Assembly (NCBI GenBank): GCA_964531695.1
Contig: CAZHEH010000020.1
Span: 1 to 59,444, forward strand
Length of the DNA stretch: 59,444 bases
Direction of reading: 5' to 3'
Source of the DNA: JAGXKT01 sp964531695
GTDB taxonomy: Bacteria; Planctomycetota; Phycisphaerae; SM23-33
The notes below the pieces were generated by a model. It saw only the letters and a program-made list of their open reading frames with translations. It had not been told where the DNA came from and made no database searches. Position 1 is the stretch's first letter; the number at the start of each line of letters is the position of its first letter. Of the stretch, positions 16,001 to 24,466 are shown piece by piece. The position numbers and the translations under genes are program-made.

Positions 16001-18574
16001 GACACGGCCGCCGGGCTCGGCTTCTTCGGCTCTAGCGGCGAGGAGAACGACGGCCGGTGGGACACGAGCTTCGCAGGAGAAACTCTCGCACCGGATACGA
16101 ACAAGTCCATGCCCGAGCCGCCAGCGGCCCCGCATCCGCCCGGCGAAACCGAACTTCCCGCTCTCCGACGCCCCGCCGAGTCCGAATCGGCGGAAAGGCC
16201 GGCGGATGAGCTTCGTCAGAGCGACCGGCTGGCCGCGGCGGCGATTCGACAGAGCCACGCCCAGCAGGCGGCGCAGGTGGCCCGGCTCCGCGGACGGCTG
16301 ACGATGCGCGGCAACGCCGCCGGCGGCCGGCGAGCCGAGGAAATGCCCTTCCTCTCGGAGGCGGAACTGGCCCGGTGGGAGGCGGCGTTCGACGCGGCCT
16401 ACCAGGTCTTCCAGGCGATCCGCAAGGCCGAGCCGGCGTCTCCCACGGCCGAGCAGGCCCGGGGCGAGATTCTGCTGATGGCGGATCGCTGGCGCACGGC
16501 CGGCGAGTGGCAGCGTGCTGCGCAGCTCACCGAGCGCTATCTGGCGGACAACCCGCGCGACCCGGAGCTTCCGCAGTTGCAGCTCAAGGCGTCGGACGAC
16601 TACCTCGCCTGGGCCTCCGAGCCGGTCGAGTCGCGTCCGTCCAAGCAGGAGATGCTCGCCGAGGTGGCCGAGCGCTTCGCCACGGCGCGGGAGCGGCTGG
16701 CGGACATCGTCGAGCGCTTCGAGGACCGCAAGCCGGTGGTGCACGAGGCGCAGTGGTCCATCGCCGCGAGCTGGCTGACGCAGGCCCGCGTGGTGCACGG
16801 CTTCTCGGCCGTGCTGGCGCGGGGGCAGTACGTGCGTGCGGCCGACGAGGTGCGGCAGGTGGCCGGGCGATTTCCGCAGCACCCGAAGATCGGCGAGATC
16901 CCGAACATGCTCTGGCAGATCGCCGAGGAACTGGCCGCCCGCGGCTACCACGACGAGGCGATCGAGGTCTGGACCGACCTGACCGTGCACTACCCGACGC
17001 ACAGCCAGGCGCTCCAGGCCCGCTACCGGATCGCCCAGACCTATCAGAACCGACTCGGGCGTCCGCTCAAGGCGGCCGAGGCGTACATGGAGCTGAACTT
17101 CGCGCGGGCGGACGACGCCGCGGCACAGCAGAACATCCAAGACACGATCTTCGGCATCGGCGCGCAGCTCAAGAACGAGCAGCGGTGGGTCGAGGCCCTG
17201 CACGTGCTGGAGAGCTTCGTGGCGAGCTTCCCGAAGCACGCACGGGCGGGCGAGGCGCTGACGATGGTCGGGCAGATCCACCAGTCGAACCAGGCGTGGC
17301 AGGACGCCATCGCCGCCTACGAGCGTGTGATTCTCGAGTTCCCCGAGGGCCAGTGGGTCCGCACGGCCAAGTGGGCGATCGCCGAGTGCACGATCAACCT
17401 GAGCCAATGGCGAGAGGCCACGCTCGCCTATTACGACTACCTCAAGGCCTATCCGGGCGACGCCAACAAGCCGGAGGCCGAGCGGCGGATCGGCATCCTG
17501 AAGGACCTGTCCCGTTACCAGGCGCTGGTCGACGAGGAGGACCACAAGAAGGCCTTCGACGCCCAGTACCAGATCGCCGAGATCGTGCTGAAGCAGCTCT
17601 CGAACCGGGTCAAGGCGATCATCGAGTACCGCAAGGTCACCGAGGGCTGGCCCGAGAGCCACCTCGCCGACGACGCCCTGCACCAGGTCGGCGTGACGTA
17701 TCTGGCGATGAACAAGACCGGGCCCGCCCGCGAGGCCCTGCGGCGCGTCGCCGCGGAGTACCCCAACAGCCCGCTGGCGGATGATGCGATGTTCCGCGTC
17801 GGTCAGAGCTACGAGGACGAGGCCAAGCAGCTCTCGGCCGTGACGCGGGCGGAGTCCCGGGAGCGGGCCCAGCTCGAGGCCCAGCACGAGGCATACTCCC
17901 GATTCACGCAGGCCCGGAGCAAGCTGTCCAGGGACGTTGCCGAGCGGGTCAGCGAGCTCGAGGCCGGCGGCAAGGGCGAACAGGCCGAGCTGGAGGCGGC
18001 CCGCGGCGCCGCGCAGTTGGGGCAGTTCAGCGCGACGAACGCCGCGGTGTACGCCGAGCAGGCGGGCCAGGAGATGCAGCAGATGACGGCCCGCGAGCTG
18101 GCGGACCGGCAGGACAAGATCAACGCCGCCCTGCGGGAGGCCGTCGAGGCGTACGACCGGGCGGCGAAGACGCCGGCGGCGGACAAGGCCGACGACGCGC
18201 TGCTCCGCATGGCCGTGATCTACGCCGAGAAGCTCGACGACTCCGAGCTGGCGATGAAGACCTACGAGGAGATCGTACGGCAGTTCAGCGGCACGGCCGT
18301 GGCGGAGGACGCGAGCTGGCGGATCGCCCGCCACTACGAGCGGCAGGCCGAGTACGACAAGGCCATCGAAGCGTACAAGGCGTTCCTGCGGAACTACCGG
18401 CGCAGCGACCGCGCCGGGCAGGCCCAGTTTGCCGTGGCCGAGAACTATGAGCGCCAGGACAAGTGGGTCGACGCGATGGACGCATACAAGAACTACATCA
18501 CGAACTTCCCCGAAGGCCCGCTGGTCGAGAAAGCCCGCGAGCAGATCAACTGGATTGAGAAATACAGATTGTAG
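13088..18574 (+). CDS. Very large secreted TPR-repeat protein (1828 residues)
   Basis: The protein starts with a clear Sec signal (MKRAIGFQLLILCLFLPAAP, cleavage likely after ALGQA). The rest is built of helical TPR-like repeats. Examples are AEAFEAGKAAFAEEDYAAAR and EVFLWLGKAHYRLGELDEAL near the N-terminus. The last 500 residues have YbgF/outer-membrane-lipoprotein-type repeats such as YEEIVRQFSGTAVAEDASWR. A Pro/Glu-rich unstructured linker lies around residues 995-1050. A coiled, Gln/Ala-rich segment is near 1580-1690. The start at 13088 is chosen over upstream codons because the signal peptide begins there. It probably lies in the periplasm as a scaffold for a large complex. It is followed by a second secreted TPR protein, so the pair likely works together. 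No enzymatic domain is visible. Confidence 0.8.
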   Translation: MKRAIGFQLLILCLFLPAAPALGQADAAEAFEAGKAAFAEEDYAAARDAFAKAAETDNRNAEVFLWLGKAHYRLGELDEALEAWRRTLALSPEEPHAKRMLAALRGVVEDADTRLSLIRGLLDRNLAGPAHVEAQKLLRDEALTDAQRARALVLLGEARLLQGKPADALAQVEEVRRLYADDAPTAELLLVEGKALLFPGLDHSSALDTLRKVVAEHGGTPAAAAAELRLILWRAAHDLTPDVAEELAAWGAAHEDHRDAWEGRKTLVHAYLDLAAREAPPEADADLGEHERSALSGVTAAVAAAPSPQEARAIVYDAWKRIQARYAPADTHAALAAALEALLEPAALPRDARRKLRVELASARIELAMVRLTHLAEAGELPGGDMPDVLAAAVAACDAVNRQFPAEPIWGRMAGLSHRVLGLAGRVPWPPAIDSLKAPQQWAVEIALPVIQSHADPKAVRQALAVIAAIRSEDRPADVENRWSLVRLLAGLQERVLAAIPEESPHRAGEYWALARLAHEVAQAEFARNVSDGRDEANAELSDAQKTMIDALARVLENHAAKAPEAASFLRDHLAPWVARNHYAAAEAAYEALLPALREPEQRRVRLEIAALRARQVHERHRRLLAAGRTVPAELDLLHVQAIEMCYSLQADLPAGAPELNGPRRLWNAIIRHYEALELHEVAEAAVLQRPAQAVPNANAWAALRLAALRRAAAEREMRETLAEFKGDERIELTDAFQEALAAYRSVITDHPDSGLVHAAANGVFRVGRLFQERGAYDVAVRVYREFAEFADDRPRLAQSGPGAAGVAERARYAAASALDAKANDALNELLAEREPDDPPPAELSEEYAAAIEAHTAIITARPRGPLAHAALRRILSVALAYARADAWDVAEGVFADLRGAGLELRRPERLDLARGVCKLGPVLPDHARQMLQALAAPAPVPDLPGIDGLHEREEAWGATFADDGELSVKEDTAAGLGFFGSSGEENDGRWDTSFAGETLAPDTNKSMPEPPAAPHPPGETELPALRRPAESESAERPADELRQSDRLAAAAIRQSHAQQAAQVARLRGRLTMRGNAAGGRRAEEMPFLSEAELARWEAAFDAAYQVFQAIRKAEPASPTAEQARGEILLMADRWRTAGEWQRAAQLTERYLADNPRDPELPQLQLKASDDYLAWASEPVESRPSKQEMLAEVAERFATARERLADIVERFEDRKPVVHEAQWSIAASWLTQARVVHGFSAVLARGQYVRAADEVRQVAGRFPQHPKIGEIPNMLWQIAEELAARGYHDEAIEVWTDLTVHYPTHSQALQARYRIAQTYQNRLGRPLKAAEAYMELNFARADDAAAQQNIQDTIFGIGAQLKNEQRWVEALHVLESFVASFPKHARAGEALTMVGQIHQSNQAWQDAIAAYERVILEFPEGQWVRTAKWAIAECTINLSQWREATLAYYDYLKAYPGDANKPEAERRIGILKDLSRYQALVDEEDHKKAFDAQYQIAEIVLKQLSNRVKAIIEYRKVTEGWPESHLADDALHQVGVTYLAMNKTGPAREALRRVAAEYPNSPLADDAMFRVGQSYEDEAKQLSAVTRAESRERAQLEAQHEAYSRFTQARSKLSRDVAERVSELEAGGKGEQAELEAARGAAQLGQFSATNAAVYAEQAGQEMQQMTARELADRQDKINAALREAVEAYDRAAKTPAADKADDALLRMAVIYAEKLDDSELAMKTYEEIVRQFSGTAVAEDASWRIARHYERQAEYDKAIEAYKAFLRNYRRSDRAGQAQFAVAENYERQDKWVDAMDAYKNYITNFPEGPLVEKAREQINWIEKYRL

Positions 18575-18698
18575 GTAGTTCGTGGTTGGCAGGTGGTGGG
18601 TAGTAGCACGATGACCAGGTACGAACCACCAAGTACCAGCTACGAACCACCAACTACGAAAAACCAAAGACTACGTCCCAGGAACCAGGAGACGGACC
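18575..18698. repeat. Intergenic inverted-repeat stretch between the two TPR genes
   Basis: The spacer contains tandem near-copies of acgaaccaccaa (18623 and 18646 region) and a partly complementary gtagttcgtggttgg at 18579-18593, giving a likely stem. It is AT-richer than its surroundings and looks like an inserted dispersed repeat. A GGAG-like site sits near the following ATG. Confidence 0.45.
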
Positions 18699-20027
18699 AT
18701 GCGTAAGTGGATGCTGACGATCGCGAGCGTGGCGGTGACGATGGCCGGGCTGTGGACACCGGCCGCCGCGCAGGATGCGGAACCTTCGGCCGCGGGCGCG
18801 CCCGAGGCGGAGGAACTGCCGAAGGCCGAACGGCTCTTTCGGGACGGCAAGGAGGCGCTGCTGACCGGCGAGTACGAGAAGGCGGCCGGGCTGCTGGAGC
18901 AGGCCGTCGCGGAGGATGAAGGCAAGACGAGCTACCGCGTCTATCTCGCCCGCGCCTACACCTATGCCGAACAGGACGACAAGGCCGAGGCGCAGCTCCG
19001 GGCGGTCCTCAAGACGACCCCCGACCATGTCGAGGCCGGGCAGATGCTCGCCCGCCTGCACGCCGAGCGCGAGAAGTGGAAGGAGGTCCGCGAGGTCCTC
19101 GAGCCGCTGCTGAAGTACCGGCACGATTACCTCACGTATCATCTGCTGGCCGAGGCGTGCCGCCACCTCGACGACAATCGCAAGGCCCGCGAGTACTACG
19201 AGAAGGCGGTGGAGCTGAACCCGGAAAGCGCGGTCGATCACTACGAGCTGGCGAACATCTACCTCGCGGGCAACTTCTTCGCCCTGGCGTCACGGTCGTA
19301 CGAGCGGGCGCTGGAGCTGGGTGCCGACAGCCCCGCGCTGCGGTACAAGCTCGGCTCGGCATACTTCAACCTGCGGAACTACTTCGGGCGGATTCGCCGC
19401 GTCGAGGTTACCGGCGGCAAGCCGGGGACGATCAGCGACACGTGGTTCCTCATCGAGCCCGTGCCGGGCGAGAAGGACACGTTCCGCGCGGCCCCGTCGG
19501 ACTCGGCCATCTACCAGATCGCCCTGGCGATGGACGAGGGGCTCGGCGACCGCCCGGACATCCGGTTCCTGCGGGCGAACATCTACCTCAACGCGCGGCG
19601 CTACGCCGAGGCATACGAGATGCTCGGCAAGCTGGAGGAGGCCATCCCGGACGAGGACCGCGCGCTGTACCGCTTCTACCACGCCCAGTCGGCCTTCGGC
19701 ATCGGCAAGTACGAGGAGTACCTGGCCCTGCTGGAGAAGGCCATCGAGCTGGACCCGGCCGCCTACGAAGCCAGCCGCGTCGAGGCGTACCTCCGCGTGG
19801 CCGACCAGCACAACCAGCAGGGCGAGCTGGACAAGTACATCACGTACTTGGAGAAGGCCATGGCCGAGCGCCCCGAAAGCGCGGCGCTGCACCTGAAGCT
19901 CGGAGACGCCTACGCCGAGCAGCGCAAGACCGACAAGGCCGTGCGGCAATGGCAGATCGTGCTGGACTTGGAGCCCGACCACCCGCAACGCATGGATCTG
20001 CTCAACCGCATCGCGCGGCATCGATGA
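18699..20027 (+). CDS. Secreted TPR-repeat protein
   Basis: This 442-residue protein has an N-terminal signal peptide (MRKWMLTIASVAVTMAGLWT, cleavage near PAAAQ). About eight canonical TPR units follow: RLFRDGKEALLTGEYEKAAG, YRVYLARAYTYAEQDDKAEA, EYYEKAVELNPESAVDHYEL and, at the end, LHLKLGDAYAEQRKTDKAVR. A non-TPR insert near residues 230-265 (RIRRVEVTGGKPGTISDTWF) may form a small beta domain. The gene lies 124 nt downstream of the 1828-residue TPR gene on the same strand and probably shares its transcript. Its partners and function are not known. Confidence 0.8.
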   Translation: MRKWMLTIASVAVTMAGLWTPAAAQDAEPSAAGAPEAEELPKAERLFRDGKEALLTGEYEKAAGLLEQAVAEDEGKTSYRVYLARAYTYAEQDDKAEAQLRAVLKTTPDHVEAGQMLARLHAEREKWKEVREVLEPLLKYRHDYLTYHLLAEACRHLDDNRKAREYYEKAVELNPESAVDHYELANIYLAGNFFALASRSYERALELGADSPALRYKLGSAYFNLRNYFGRIRRVEVTGGKPGTISDTWFLIEPVPGEKDTFRAAPSDSAIYQIALAMDEGLGDRPDIRFLRANIYLNARRYAEAYEMLGKLEEAIPDEDRALYRFYHAQSAFGIGKYEEYLALLEKAIELDPAAYEASRVEAYLRVADQHNQQGELDKYITYLEKAMAERPESAALHLKLGDAYAEQRKTDKAVRQWQIVLDLEPDHPQRMDLLNRIARHR

Positions 20028-20291
20028 CCGATCGTCCCCCGGCCGGGCCGGCCGGCCGCGCCTACCTGCCGGGGCGATCCGCGCGCAAACGGCAGAAGCG
20101 GATCTCGCCGGGCCCGTCAGGGCGCCCCCGTCGGCGCTGACGACGATCCATCTTTCGTGGTTCTCTGCCTGTGTCCCCATGGGGATGGGTTCGCGCTGCC
20201 GGTCCGCTGACCGGGCCGGGGGCCCATAGCGCGCTCCGCCCCCCGGCCGTAAGCGCCGGGCCCGCCCCGCGCGGGCGCAACCGGATGCGTG

Positions 20292-20297
20292 TACAAT
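20292..20297 (+). promoter_or_regulatory. -10 element upstream of the permease gene
   Basis: TACAAT matches the -10 consensus in 5 of 6 positions; no good -35 is seen at 17 nt. The stretch 20028-20291 between the TPR gene and this site is GC-rich, without a gene. An open frame beginning at the GTG at 20289 would start inside this box, so it is unlikely to be the real start. Confidence 0.4.
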
Positions 20298-20345
20298 GCT
20301 TGGGGCGGTGCCGCGCGGATGGGCTCCGAAGAACCGCAAGAGACC

Positions 20346-22184
20346 ATGGCCGAACTCAAGAAGGGCCTCCGGCTGGGACACGTATTCTGCATCGCGACCG
20401 GCGCGATGGTGAGTTCGGGCCTGTTCGTCCTGCCGGGGCTGGCGTTCGCGCGGGCCGGGCCGGCGGTCGTCGTGTCGTACATCCTGGCGGGCCTGCTGGC
20501 GGCGACGGGCCTGCTCAGCACGGCGGAGCTGGCCACCGCGATGCCCAAAGCCGGCAGCGATTACTTCTTCATCAGCCGGGGCATGGGCCCGGCCGTGGGG
20601 ACGGTCGCCGGGCTGTTCAACTGGGTGGCCTTCTCGCTGAAGGCGGCGTTCGCGCTGGTCGGCCTGGGGGCGTTCGTGGCCCTGTTCGCGCCGATCGACT
20701 GGCGCATCACGGCCGCGGCGCTCGGCGTGGGCTTCGTGGCCCTCAACCTCGTCGGCGGGCGCGAGGCCGCGCGCGTCCAGGTGATGCTCGTCATCGCCCT
20801 GCTGTTGCTGATGCTGCTGTACATCGGCAGGGGGCTGCCGGCGATCTCGGCCGCACGCTTCGCGGATTTCACCCCGCACGGGCCGATGGGCGTGTTCTCG
20901 ACGGCCGGGTTCGTCTTCGTCTCCTACGGGGGCCTGCTGAGCATCGCCAGCGTCGCCGAGGAGGTCCGCAAGCCGTCTCGCGACATCCCCGGCGGGCTGA
21001 TCCTCTCGCTGGTGGTCACGGTGGCCTTCTACGCGGTGATGATCGCGGTGACCGTCGGCGTCCTTCCGGCCGAGCGGCTCGCCGGCTCGCTGACGCCCAT
21101 CGCCGACGGGGCATTCGCCTTCATGGGGCGCGCCGGGCAGATCGCCCTCGGTGCGGCCGGGGCCACGGCCTTCCTGACGACGGCCAACGCGGGCATCCTG
21201 ACCGGCTCGCGCTACCTGCTGGCCATGAGCCGAGACCGGATGCTGCCGGGCTTCGTCGGGCGCGTCGGCAAGCGGTTCGGCACGCCCCCCGCGGCCGTGC
21301 TGATCACCGGCGCGATGGTCATCGTGCCGCTGCTGGCGGATGTGTACGTGCTGGTCGAGGCCGCGTCGATCGGCGTGATCCTCGCGAATATCCTGGCCAA
21401 CCTGGCGGTGATCGTACTGCGCGAGAGCCAGGTGCAGAACTACCGCCCCACGTTCCGCTCGCCGCTGTATCCATGGGTGCAGATCGTCGGGATCCTGGGG
21501 CTGATCTTCGTGCTGTTCGAGATGGGCGTGGAGGCGTACGTCATCAGCGCCGGCCTGATCGTGGCCGGGTTCTGCCTGTATTGGTTCTACGGGCGGGCGC
21601 GGGTGCGGAAGGAGTCGGCCCTGCTGCACCTGGTCGAGCGGATCACCGACCGCAAGCTGGTCACCGGCACGTTGGAGGCGGAGCTCAAGGATGTGATCCG
21701 ACAGCGCGACGAGATCGTCCTCGACCGCTTCGACCACATCGTGGAGGACTGCCCGGCCATCGACGTCGAGGAGGCCATGCCGGCGGAGGCCCTCTTCGAG
21801 CGGGCGGCGGACCTCCTGGAGAACCGGCTCGGCCTGGATCGCGGCAAGCTCCTGGCGGCGCTGATCGAGCGCGAGAAAGACAGCTCGACGGTAATCGGCC
21901 CGCACCTGGCCGTGCCGCACGTCGTGATCGAGGGCACGGACGCCTTCGACGTCGTCCTGGCTCGCTCGCGGGAGGGGTTCGTCTTCCCGCCGGACAAAGA
22001 GGGCGTGCAGGCCGTGTTTGTGCTCGTCGGATCGAAGGACCAGCGGAACTTCCACCTCCAGGCCCTGTCGGCCATCGCGCAGGTCGTGCAGGACCCGGAC
22101 TTCGAGAAGCGATGGCTCGCCGCCCAAGGCGAGCAGGGATTGCGCGACGCCGTCCTGCTCGGCTCGCGGCGCCGGCACGGGTGA
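20346..22184 (+). CDS. APC-family amino-acid permease fused to a PTS EIIA-like domain
   Basis: The N-terminal 430 or so residues form an amino-acid/polyamine transporter with about 12 membrane helices. They begin LKKGLRLGHVFCIATGAMVS, with the APC helix-1 signature GAMVSSGLFVLPG, and contain VFVSYGGLLSIASVAEEVRKP. After a charged linker (RVRKESALLHLVERITDRKL) comes a domain of about 150 residues resembling PTS fructose/mannitol EIIA. Its candidate phospho-accepting histidine is about residue 525, in HLAVPHVVIEG. The start at 20346 (MAELKKG) is preferred over the ATG at 20319 because it has a nearby GCAAGAGA site and fits homologues. The EIIA-like part probably senses or controls transport; no other PTS gene is nearby. 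The transported amino acid is unknown. Confidence 0.82.
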   Translation: MAELKKGLRLGHVFCIATGAMVSSGLFVLPGLAFARAGPAVVVSYILAGLLAATGLLSTAELATAMPKAGSDYFFISRGMGPAVGTVAGLFNWVAFSLKAAFALVGLGAFVALFAPIDWRITAAALGVGFVALNLVGGREAARVQVMLVIALLLLMLLYIGRGLPAISAARFADFTPHGPMGVFSTAGFVFVSYGGLLSIASVAEEVRKPSRDIPGGLILSLVVTVAFYAVMIAVTVGVLPAERLAGSLTPIADGAFAFMGRAGQIALGAAGATAFLTTANAGILTGSRYLLAMSRDRMLPGFVGRVGKRFGTPPAAVLITGAMVIVPLLADVYVLVEAASIGVILANILANLAVIVLRESQVQNYRPTFRSPLYPWVQIVGILGLIFVLFEMGVEAYVISAGLIVAGFCLYWFYGRARVRKESALLHLVERITDRKLVTGTLEAELKDVIRQRDEIVLDRFDHIVEDCPAIDVEEAMPAEALFERAADLLENRLGLDRGKLLAALIEREKDSSTVIGPHLAVPHVVIEGTDAFDVVLARSREGFVFPPDKEGVQAVFVLVGSKDQRNFHLQALSAIAQVVQDPDFEKRWLAAQGEQGLRDAVLLGSRRRHG

Positions 22185-22229
22185 GACGCCCTCGGGCGTG
22201 CCCGCCCGGACGACCCCGACCGCGCGCAC

Positions 22230-23528
22230 TCAGTACAGCTTCCGGAGCCACCGCCGCGGCAGCCCAAGCCGGCAGCCGAGAAGGATCAGCCGGTTCGTGA
22301 CGAAGCCGCGGACCACGCCCACGCGCTTCCAGCGGCGGGCGGACGTGATGACCTCGCGGCGAACCGCGACCAGCCGCCCCCGCCGGCGAAGCGAGCGCAC
22401 GAAGTCCCAGTCCTCCGCCAGCGGAACGTCCGGGAAGCCGCCGACGGCGTCGAAGGCCCGCTTGCGGGCGAAGATCGCCTGGTCGCCCCACGGCTGGCGG
22501 CCGTAGATGGTCCGAAGTCGGACGAAGTGCCGCGCGACGCGCATGCAGAGGCCCTCCAGGTCCGTCCGCCACAGGAAGCCGCCGCCTGCCGCGGTGGGGT
22601 CGAGCAAGGCGGTGAACACATCGCCCTGCCAGCCGTCCGGCAGCAGCGTGTCGGCATGGAGGAACAGCACGGTCTCGGCGCGGGCCGCGGCCGCGCCGGC
22701 GTTCTGCTGGCGGGCACGGCCGGGTGCGCTGGGCAGCACCCGAGCGCCGAGCCGCTCGGCGCGTTCCGGCGTGCCGTCCGTGCTGCCGCCGTCCACGACG
22801 ATCAACTCGACGCCGGGCGCGTCCGCGGAGCGCACGGCCGCTTCGATGTGCCCGGCCTCGTTCAGCGCTGGGATGACGACGGAGATCACCGGCCGACCGG
22901 GCTCCAGCAGGCCTCCGGCGTGCGACAGGTCCGCAGGGAGGTCCACGTCGGAGAGCTCCGGCAGCAGATGCACACGGAGGCCCTGCCGACGGGCGCGCTC
23001 GAGCGTCCGGGAGAGGACCGACGCCGTGCTCCACTGGACCCCGTGGAAGACCGGCAGCGGCCGCGCCATGCCGATGAGCCAGTAGCCGCCGTCGCGGCTC
23101 GGACCGAGTACGAGGTCGCGCTCGGCCAGCGCGGCCGTGGCCTCGTCGAGCAGCTCGGGCGTCACGCCCGGGCAGTCGGTGCCGATCAGCAGCGGTCGCC
23201 GGCAGCCCTCGTCGAACGCGGAGCGGAACGCCGCGGCCATCCGCCGGCCGAGGTCCTCGCCCGCCTGCCGGCGGTAGCAAGGCCCGGAGCCCAGCCAGCG
23301 GCGCATGTCGCGCCCCGTTCCGCCGGCGTGACGCACCTCGATTTGCCGATCCGCGGGGCCGGCCCAGCGGCGGGCGGCGTCCATCGTGCGGAGGGTCATG
23401 CGGCGCTGCAGCTCGGCCGCGGGCAGCGCGCCCAGGGCGGGAATCAGCCGCGTTTTCGTCGCGCCGGGCACGGGCCAGCGTGCGAAGACGATCAGCCGCT
23501 CCGGCGCGGCCCGCCCCGCCGCGGTCAC
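22230..23528 (-). CDS. Fused TIGR04282-type and TIGR04283-type transferases (rSAM/selenodomain-associated transferases 1 and 2)
   Basis: This 432-residue two-domain protein begins with residues of about 10-200 that match the nucleotidyl/glycosyltransferase-like family TIGR04282 (DUF2064). Its blocks are LIVFARWPVPGATKTRL, LLIGTDCPGVTPELL and LVLGPSRDGGYWLIG. Residues from about 208 to 432 are a GT-A family 2 glycosyltransferase of TIGR04283 type. Its blocks are ISVVIPALNEAGHIEAAVR, IVVDGGSTDGT, a DxD-like LFLHADT and GGFPDVPLAEDWDF. In other genomes the two domains are separate neighbours. The start is the GTG at 23528, overlapping the previous stop as GTGA. It is the last gene of the operon headed by the radical SAM fusion; it probably transfers or activates a sugar for that product. 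Confidence 0.85.
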   Translation of the reverse strand: MTAAGRAAPERLIVFARWPVPGATKTRLIPALGALPAAELQRRMTLRTMDAARRWAGPADRQIEVRHAGGTGRDMRRWLGSGPCYRRQAGEDLGRRMAAAFRSAFDEGCRRPLLIGTDCPGVTPELLDEATAALAERDLVLGPSRDGGYWLIGMARPLPVFHGVQWSTASVLSRTLERARRQGLRVHLLPELSDVDLPADLSHAGGLLEPGRPVISVVIPALNEAGHIEAAVRSADAPGVELIVVDGGSTDGTPERAERLGARVLPSAPGRARQQNAGAAAARAETVLFLHADTLLPDGWQGDVFTALLDPTAAGGGFLWRTDLEGLCMRVARHFVRLRTIYGRQPWGDQAIFARKRAFDAVGGFPDVPLAEDWDFVRSLRRRGRLVAVRREVITSARRWKRVGVVRGFVTNRLILLGCRLGLPRRWLRKLY

Positions 23529-24466
23529 GCCTTCTCCTCGCCGATGGTGCAGAATCGCATCAGCTCCTCCATCCGCACCGTGCCGATGCAGATGCACGTG
23601 TCCGCCCCGCTGTAGAAGATCCGCAGCGTGCCGTCGTCCTCCAGGATCGCCCCGGTCGAGTAGACGACGTTGGGGATGTCGCCCATCCGTTCGTAGTCCT
23701 CGCGGGGCGCGAGAATCGGAATAGCGGATCGGCACAGGATCCGCGTCGGGTCCTGGCGGTCGAGGATCACGGCCCCGAGCCGGTAGAGCGGCCCGTGCGA
23801 GGTCTGCTTGACGCCGTGGTAGATCTCGAGCCACCCCTGCTCCGTCTCGATCGGCGGCGCGGAGGCCCCGATCCGCCAGGAGTCCCAGGCGTCCGGGCGG
23901 ACGGTCATCAGCACTTGGGAGTCGCCCCAGTTCAGCAGGTCGTCGGAGTAGCTGATCCACATGTTGCCGCTGCTGCCGACCATCGGCCGGTCGAGCCGGG
24001 CGTAGCGGCCGTCGATCCGGGCCGGAAACAGCGCGCCGTCCTTGTTCTCGGGCTCGGAGATCAGCCCGACCCGCTCGAAGCCGCCGAAGTCGTCCGTCCG
24101 GGCCAACGCCAGCCGGGCCCCGTAGTCCGAGATGGCGGTGTAGACGATGTAGTACGTGTCGTCGATCCGGGTGATTCGCGGGTCCTCGATGCCCTTGCTT
24201 TCGTAGATGCCGAACCGACCCTCGCGGCACGGCGTCATCACCGGCTCGTCATGCACCGTGAAGTGGTAGCCGTCGTCGCTGCGGGCCAGCGCCAGGACGG
24301 AATGCCCGCGCAGGTCCTCGACGCGCAGCAGGAGAAGGTACTCCTCGCCGAGCCGGACCGCCCCGGCGTTGAACACCGTGTTGCACGGAAAGGGAATGTC
24401 CTCGGCCGTGAGCGTCGGGTTGCCTTCCCAGCGCCGGACCACATCCTGTGCCACGTGCTTGCTCAT
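23525..24466 (-). CDS. GH130-family glycoside phosphorylase-like protein
   Basis: This 313-residue five-bladed beta-propeller protein is of glycoside hydrolase family 130, whose members phosphorolyse beta-mannosides to sugar-1-phosphates. Visible features are NPTLTAEDIPFPCNTVFNAG at the N-terminus, the catalytic-type Asp in KGIEDPRITRID near residue 92, and GALFPARIDGRYARLDRP. GWLEIYHGVKQT and the final NVVYSTGAILEDDG strand follow. Its ATG overlaps the VTT stop (ATGA) and its TGA overlaps the next GTG start. The exact sugar cannot be told. In this operon it may feed a sugar-1-phosphate to the downstream transferases, which is an inference from order only. Confidence 0.85.
   Translation of the reverse strand: MSKHVAQDVVRRWEGNPTLTAEDIPFPCNTVFNAGAVRLGEEYLLLLRVEDLRGHSVLALARSDDGYHFTVHDEPVMTPCREGRFGIYESKGIEDPRITRIDDTYYIVYTAISDYGARLALARTDDFGGFERVGLISEPENKDGALFPARIDGRYARLDRPMVGSSGNMWISYSDDLLNWGDSQVLMTVRPDAWDSWRIGASAPPIETEQGWLEIYHGVKQTSHGPLYRLGAVILDRQDPTRILCRSAIPILAPREDYERMGDIPNVVYSTGAILEDDGTLRIFYSGADTCICIGTVRMEELMRFCTIGEEKA

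Noticed and set aside
14549..18667. A 1372-codon minus-strand frame opposite the giant TPR gene
   Set aside because: It is rich in Arg/Leu/Val/His without motifs and mirrors the GC-rich TPR gene, which has a signal peptide, promoter and repeats.
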